Of a stretch of 16,238 bases of DNA, positions 12,819 to 16,238 are shown in pieces; within the stretch, counting starts at the first letter, position 1, and each line of letters opens with the position of its first letter. Both the position numbers and the translations under genes were made by a program. Source of the stretch: an uncultured Chthoniobacterales bacterium (GTDB taxonomy: Bacteria > Verrucomicrobiota > Verrucomicrobiia > Chthoniobacterales > UBA10450). The notes under the pieces were generated by a model that was given only the letters and a program-made list of their open reading frames with translations, did not search any database and had not been told where the DNA came from. The stretch is taken from positions 1-16,238 of the forward strand of contig CATPAT010000062.1 of assembly GCA_955652155.1 (NCBI GenBank), in the 5' to 3' direction.

Positions 12819-12942
12819 AGGTGGATCGAGCAGTCCCTTGTCCGCCGGCGGACGGACTCGTCCCGTGGCGAGCTCGATGTTAAAAATGGCGGCGAAGCCG
12901 CATTAATTAGCATCGCCCGCGGAGCGGCCGATCCACCTTTTT
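12819..12942 (+). repeat. Multi-hairpin intergenic element with terminal T run
   Basis: The outer arms AGGTGGATCG (12819-12828) and CGATCCACCT (12929-12938) are perfect complements and are followed by TTTTT (12938-12942). Inside are a perfect 14-base palindrome GTCCGCCGGCGGAC (12840-12853), CGAGCTCG (12869-12876), and CGATG (12875-12879) pairing with CATCG (12911-12915) around a GCGGC-GAA-GCCGC hairpin (12889-12901). The whole gap between the transpeptidase and mfd is taken up by it. It could be a dispersed structured repeat, a terminator for the transpeptidase, or both. The closing stem followed by Us fits an intrinsic terminator on the plus strand. Confidence 0.6.
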
Positions 12943-12973
12943 GAAGCTTCGCCACTTTCGGCGAGAGTTCGCC

Positions 12974-15900
12974 GTGGAGAAATCGATATCCGGCGAATTG
13001 CTCGAGCGCGTCGCGCAAAGTGCTCCGGTCGCTCGCAAGCTCGAACAGATCGAGACCCAACGGGCTCCGGTAAAATTTTCCCACATCATCGCGCCGGGCC
13101 AGGCTTTTCTGGCCGCCGTTATTGCGCGGCGGGTGCCGAAAACAGTGTGGATTGTTTGCCCGAGCGTGCGTGCGCAGGATTCGGTTTACGAAACAATCCT
13201 GAATTGGCTTCCAGCTACGCAATTTCTGCCCGAAGCCGAATTCGCCGCGGTCGAAAATGTTTTGCCCGATCCTGAAATCACGGCTGAGCGATTGGCGCTC
13301 CTGGCGAAAATCGATAGCGAACCGGGACCGCACGTGATCGTCACCACTCGCGCGAGTCTCGAGCAACCGGCGCCGAAACGCGGCGCTGTCTCAGCCGCGA
13401 CTTTGAAAATCAAACGGGGCGCTACGTCAACCATGGAGCAATTGCTCGAAAAGTTGAGCGGCTCCGGTTACGAACGCGTCGCCCAGGTCACCACTCGCGG
13501 GCAATTCGCTGTTCGCGGTGGCATCGTCGATCTTTATTCGTGGCAGGCGCCGCTGCCGGTGCGGCTCGAGTTCTTTGGCGATAACGTCGAATCGCTGCGT
13601 GAATTCGATATCGATACCCAAACTTCCGTGCGCGATCTGCGCCAGATCGACATCTTGCTCGGCGCCGCGGGCGACCAAAGCGGTTTTGTCCGCGACTACA
13701 TCGGCAAAGAAGATCTAACGATCGACGTCGAACCAGAGGAAGCTGCAGAAAACTCGACCGCTTTAAGCGCTCAAGTTGTTCAAATCAGCGAGGGCTGGAT
13801 CGAAAGCGGTCCCGAAGATTTCAGCGGCGCGTTTCAGGATTGCGACATCGGCGAGTTCGCGGTTGGCGATTTTCTCCTCGCGGAAGCGAAGCGCGATCAA
13901 TTCATCAAGCGACTGAACGAGTGGCGTAAAAATAAAGCGCAGATCGTGGTTTATTTTCAGACCGAGGGTGAGATCGAGCGCTTCCGTGAATTGATCAGCG
14001 GCGATGTGTTGCAAGATGTTGATCTTATTCTCGGCACGATGGCGCGCGGCTTTTGTTTTCCGCCGGCCGATCTGGTCGTTTTGTCGGCGGCTGAATTGTT
14101 CGGCCGTTTCGCGCCGCACGCACGCCGGCGGCTTTACCACGCCGAACGTCACCGTGCTCAAATCGATTTCAGCGAGCTGAACGAGGACGATCTCGTCGTT
14201 CACCTCGAACACGGCGTGGCTCGGTTCGCAGGCCTCACCTGCATTCCAACAACGACAAACGGCGAACAGGAAGTGCTCGCGCTCGAATTCGCCGACGAAG
14301 CGAAGCTCTACGTGCCACTGGAGCAGGCCTATCTCGTCTCGCGTTATGTCGGCGTCGGCAAGCGATCACCGCAGCTCAGTTCGCTCGCCGATTCAAAATG
14401 GGCGCGCGCCAAAAAGAACGCGACTTCATCCATTTTCGATTACGCCGGCAAAATGCTCGCGGTCCAGGCCGAGCGCGAAACCGTCCCCGGCCACGCGTTT
14501 GGGCCGGACACAAAGTGGCAACGCGAGTTCGAGCATTCCTTTCCGTTTCGCGAAACGCCCGACCAGATGAAGGCGATCATCGACGCGAAGATCGACATGG
14601 AGCAAGCGCGACCGATGGACCGGTTGATCTGCGGCGACGTCGGGTTCGGTAAAACCGAGGTTGCGATTCGCGCAGCCTTCAAAGCAGTCATGGACGGAAG
14701 GCAAGTCGCGGTGCTCGCGCCGACGACCGTCCTCGCCCAACAACACTTCGAGGTTTTTCGCCAACGCATGCTCGATTATCCGGTGCGGATTGAAATGCTC
14801 AGCCGATTTCGATCGCAAGGTGAGCAGCGCAAAATCCTCGAGCTTCTTCGCCAGGGCGGCGTCGATATCGTCATCGGGACGCACAGGTTGATTTCCGGCG
14901 ACGTCGTATTCAAGGACCTTGGCCTGGTTGTGATCGACGAAGAACAGCGCTTCGGCGTTTTGCATAAAGAAAAATTCAAGGAACTCTTCAAGCTGGTCGA
15001 CGTGTTGACGCTTTCGGCCACGCCGATTCCGCGGACGCTTTATCTTTCGCTCGTCGGCGTGAAAGACATGTCCACCATCGAAACGCCGCCGCTCAACCGT
15101 TTGCCGGTGGAAACGATTGTCTGCGGTTACGACGAGCGGATCATTCGCGACGCGATCAATCGAGAGCTCGAACGGCAGGGCCAGGTTTATTTTTTGCACA
15201 ACCGGGTTCAAACAATCGACCGAGTGCGGGAAAAAATTGTCGATCTTGTCCCGCAAGCGCGCGTCGAAATTGGACACGGGCAAATGGATTCGGACGAGCT
15301 CGAGGACGTGATGGCGCGTTTTGTTGCGGGAAAAATCGACGTGCTCGTTTGCACTACCATCATCGAAAGCGGTCTCGATATTCCGAACGCGAATACGATC
15401 GTCATCGACCGGGCCGACCGTTTCGGCTTGGCGGATCTCTACCAACTTCGCGGCCGCGTCGGTCGCGCCGAACACAAGGCTTACGCCTATTTGCTTTTGC
15501 CGCGTGAAATGATGACGATCGGCGCCGCGCGCAAACGAATTAACGCGATCAAGCAATACAGCTCGCTTGGCGCCGGTTTTCGCATTGCCATGCGCGATCT
15601 CGAGATTCGCGGGGCCGGCAGCATTCTCGGCACCGCCCAAAGCGGCCATATCATGGCGATCGGTTTCGATCTTTATTGCCAATTGCTCAAGCAAGCGGTC
15701 GCACAACTAAAAGGGCGAAAATTTCAGCCGCGGCTCGAGGTCGATCTTCGAATTGATTTTGTGGCCACCAATGAAGCCGAATTCGCGCAGCTCGGCCCCG
15801 AACAGCGCATGCCGGCGTTTGTTCCGGCCAATTACGTCAGCGACACTGGATTGCGGATCAAAGCTTACCGCGAGGTCGCCGAGATCAGCACCCGCGATCA

Positions 15901-16153
15901 GTTCGACCGCGTTCAGCGCGAATGGCGCGACCGGTTCGGGAAGTTCCCGGAAGCGGTTGACAATCTGTTTCTCCTCGCCGAAATCAAGCTCGCCGCCGCC
16001 AAAGCCGGTATCCGTCGCGTAGAAGTGCGCGAGCGAAAGTTGATGCTGACCAGGCGGGGCGAATTTATACTTGTCGACGGCAAATTCCCCCGTTTAGTTG
16101 CGAAACCAACGCATCTCGGGGAAATTTTAGAGTTAACGAAAAAATTTACATGA
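12974..16153 (+). CDS. mfd: Transcription-repair coupling factor Mfd
   Basis: This protein of about 1059 residues is the DNA translocase that removes RNA polymerase stalled at lesions and recruits UvrA. The UvrB-like N-terminal region includes TTRGQFAVRGGIVDLYSW. The RNA-polymerase-interacting (CarD-like) domain follows with LNEDDLVVHLEHGVARFAGL. The superfamily 2 motor has Walker A GDVGFGKTE (G554 to T561, nucleotides 14633 on), DEEQ box VIDEEQRFG (D655), SATPIPRT, TTIIESGLDIP and QLRGRVGR. The C-terminal D7 domain includes YREVAEISTRDQF. All motor motifs are intact. The length is a little below the E. coli protein (1148). The frame is open from a TTG at 12941, but that codon lies in the T run of the preceding hairpin and has no ribosome binding site. 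The GTG at 12974, with GAGAG seven bases before it, is preferred. Confidence 0.96.
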   Translation: MEKSISGELLERVAQSAPVARKLEQIETQRAPVKFSHIIAPGQAFLAAVIARRVPKTVWIVCPSVRAQDSVYETILNWLPATQFLPEAEFAAVENVLPDPEITAERLALLAKIDSEPGPHVIVTTRASLEQPAPKRGAVSAATLKIKRGATSTMEQLLEKLSGSGYERVAQVTTRGQFAVRGGIVDLYSWQAPLPVRLEFFGDNVESLREFDIDTQTSVRDLRQIDILLGAAGDQSGFVRDYIGKEDLTIDVEPEEAAENSTALSAQVVQISEGWIESGPEDFSGAFQDCDIGEFAVGDFLLAEAKRDQFIKRLNEWRKNKAQIVVYFQTEGEIERFRELISGDVLQDVDLILGTMARGFCFPPADLVVLSAAELFGRFAPHARRRLYHAERHRAQIDFSELNEDDLVVHLEHGVARFAGLTCIPTTTNGEQEVLALEFADEAKLYVPLEQAYLVSRYVGVGKRSPQLSSLADSKWARAKKNATSSIFDYAGKMLAVQAERETVPGHAFGPDTKWQREFEHSFPFRETPDQMKAIIDAKIDMEQARPMDRLICGDVGFGKTEVAIRAAFKAVMDGRQVAVLAPTTVLAQQHFEVFRQRMLDYPVRIEMLSRFRSQGEQRKILELLRQGGVDIVIGTHRLISGDVVFKDLGLVVIDEEQRFGVLHKEKFKELFKLVDVLTLSATPIPRTLYLSLVGVKDMSTIETPPLNRLPVETIVCGYDERIIRDAINRELERQGQVYFLHNRVQTIDRVREKIVDLVPQARVEIGHGQMDSDELEDVMARFVAGKIDVLVCTTIIESGLDIPNANTIVIDRADRFGLADLYQLRGRVGRAEHKAYAYLLLPREMMTIGAARKRINAIKQYSSLGAGFRIAMRDLEIRGAGSILGTAQSGHIMAIGFDLYCQLLKQAVAQLKGRKFQPRLEVDLRIDFVATNEAEFAQLGPEQRMPAFVPANYVSDTGLRIKAYREVAEISTRDQFDRVQREWRDRFGKFPEAVDNLFLLAEIKLAAAKAGIRRVEVRERKLMLTRRGEFILVDGKFPRLVAKPTHLGEILELTKKFT

Positions 16154-16238
16154 TGCGGCCAATTCTTATCGCGCTGATCTCAGCCTGCCTGCTGAATTTT
16201 TCGCCGATTTGTCTCGCCGCTTATGCCGCGGGGGACCC
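16150..16238 (+). CDS. Exported protein, N-terminal fragment (runs off right edge)
   Basis: An ATG at 16150 overlaps the mfd stop as ATGA and opens a frame to the window end (29 codons). The residues MMRPILIALISACLLNF and then SPICLAAYAAGD look like a Sec signal peptide with cleavage near AYA-AG. Translation is probably coupled to mfd, so it is the next gene of the same operon. A second in-frame ATG at 16153 is an equally good start. The mature domain lies outside the window. A SurA/PpiC-type peptidyl-prolyl isomerase is one possible neighbour for mfd, but nothing in this fragment shows it. Confidence 0.7.
   Translation, partial: MMRPILIALISACLLNFSPICLAAYAAGD

Noticed and set aside
14426..15706. 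A 426-codon open frame on the minus strand inside mfd
   Set aside because: It lies wholly antisense to mfd, shows no recognisable domain, is rich in Arg/His/Asp, and arises from the codon bias of a GC-rich gene.
1..16238. Search for CRISPR arrays, tRNA/rRNA genes, transposases, phage genes, retrons or defence modules
   Set aside because: No regularly spaced repeats, cloverleaf sequences, reverse transcriptase, nuclease or transposase motifs were seen on either strand. The gene content is ordinary chromosomal.

Overview
The window looks like chromosomal housekeeping DNA from a Gram-negative bacterium of the Planctomycetes-Verrucomicrobia-Chlamydiae group, most likely a soil-type Verrucomicrobiota. 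The best taxonomic pointers are a small protein of the Minf_1886 family, which is largely restricted to Verrucomicrobia and Planctomycetes, and a DUF1844 protein. The outer-membrane lipid transport (Mla/MCE) operon and the lipoprotein L,D-transpeptidase point to a diderm envelope. GC content is moderate to high. No phage, IS, CRISPR, tRNA or rRNA signal was seen, and no stretch over about 300 bases lacks a gene.

Layout, left to right. (1) Bases 1-77 (-) hold the first 25 codons of a family 2 glycosyltransferase. A nested palindromic repeat (142-197) follows, then an exported isoaspartyl peptidase/L-asparaginase (210-1238, -). (2) A tight three-gene (+) operon encodes an MlaE-like permease, an MlaF-like ATPase and an MlaD-like MCE protein (1341-3965). 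An intrinsic terminator is folded into its last codons. (3) A type IB DNA topoisomerase (3971-5071, -) runs convergently into that operon. (4) An imperfect inverted repeat (5113-5219) lies between the topoisomerase and a three-gene (-) operon. That operon reads Minf_1886 protein, double-domain M16 metallopeptidase, DUF1844 protein (8766 down to 5241). (5) An unrecognised exported protein (8878-10164, -) may be a degenerate gluzincin. (6) A secreted Gly/Tyr-rich protein (10290-10748, +) is cut by an in-frame TAA just before an otherwise intact peptidoglycan-binding domain (10749-10907). A terminator follows. (7) Two overlapping zinc-ribbon genes (12070 down to 10986, -) are an FmdB-type regulator and a membrane-anchored protein. 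(8) A divergent L,D-transpeptidase lipoprotein (12200-12808, +) comes next. (9) A multi-hairpin intergenic element (12819-12942) precedes mfd (12974-16153, +). The start of another exported protein overlaps the mfd stop and runs off the right edge.

Several neighbours act in the envelope: lipid transport, L,D-crosslinking, a peptidoglycan-binding protein and periplasmic peptidases. Two (topoisomerase IB, Mfd) act on DNA. No previously undescribed defence or mobile system is evident. The most unusual item is the nonsense-split peptidoglycan-binding gene. Next come the structured intergenic elements and a pseudo-peptidase candidate.
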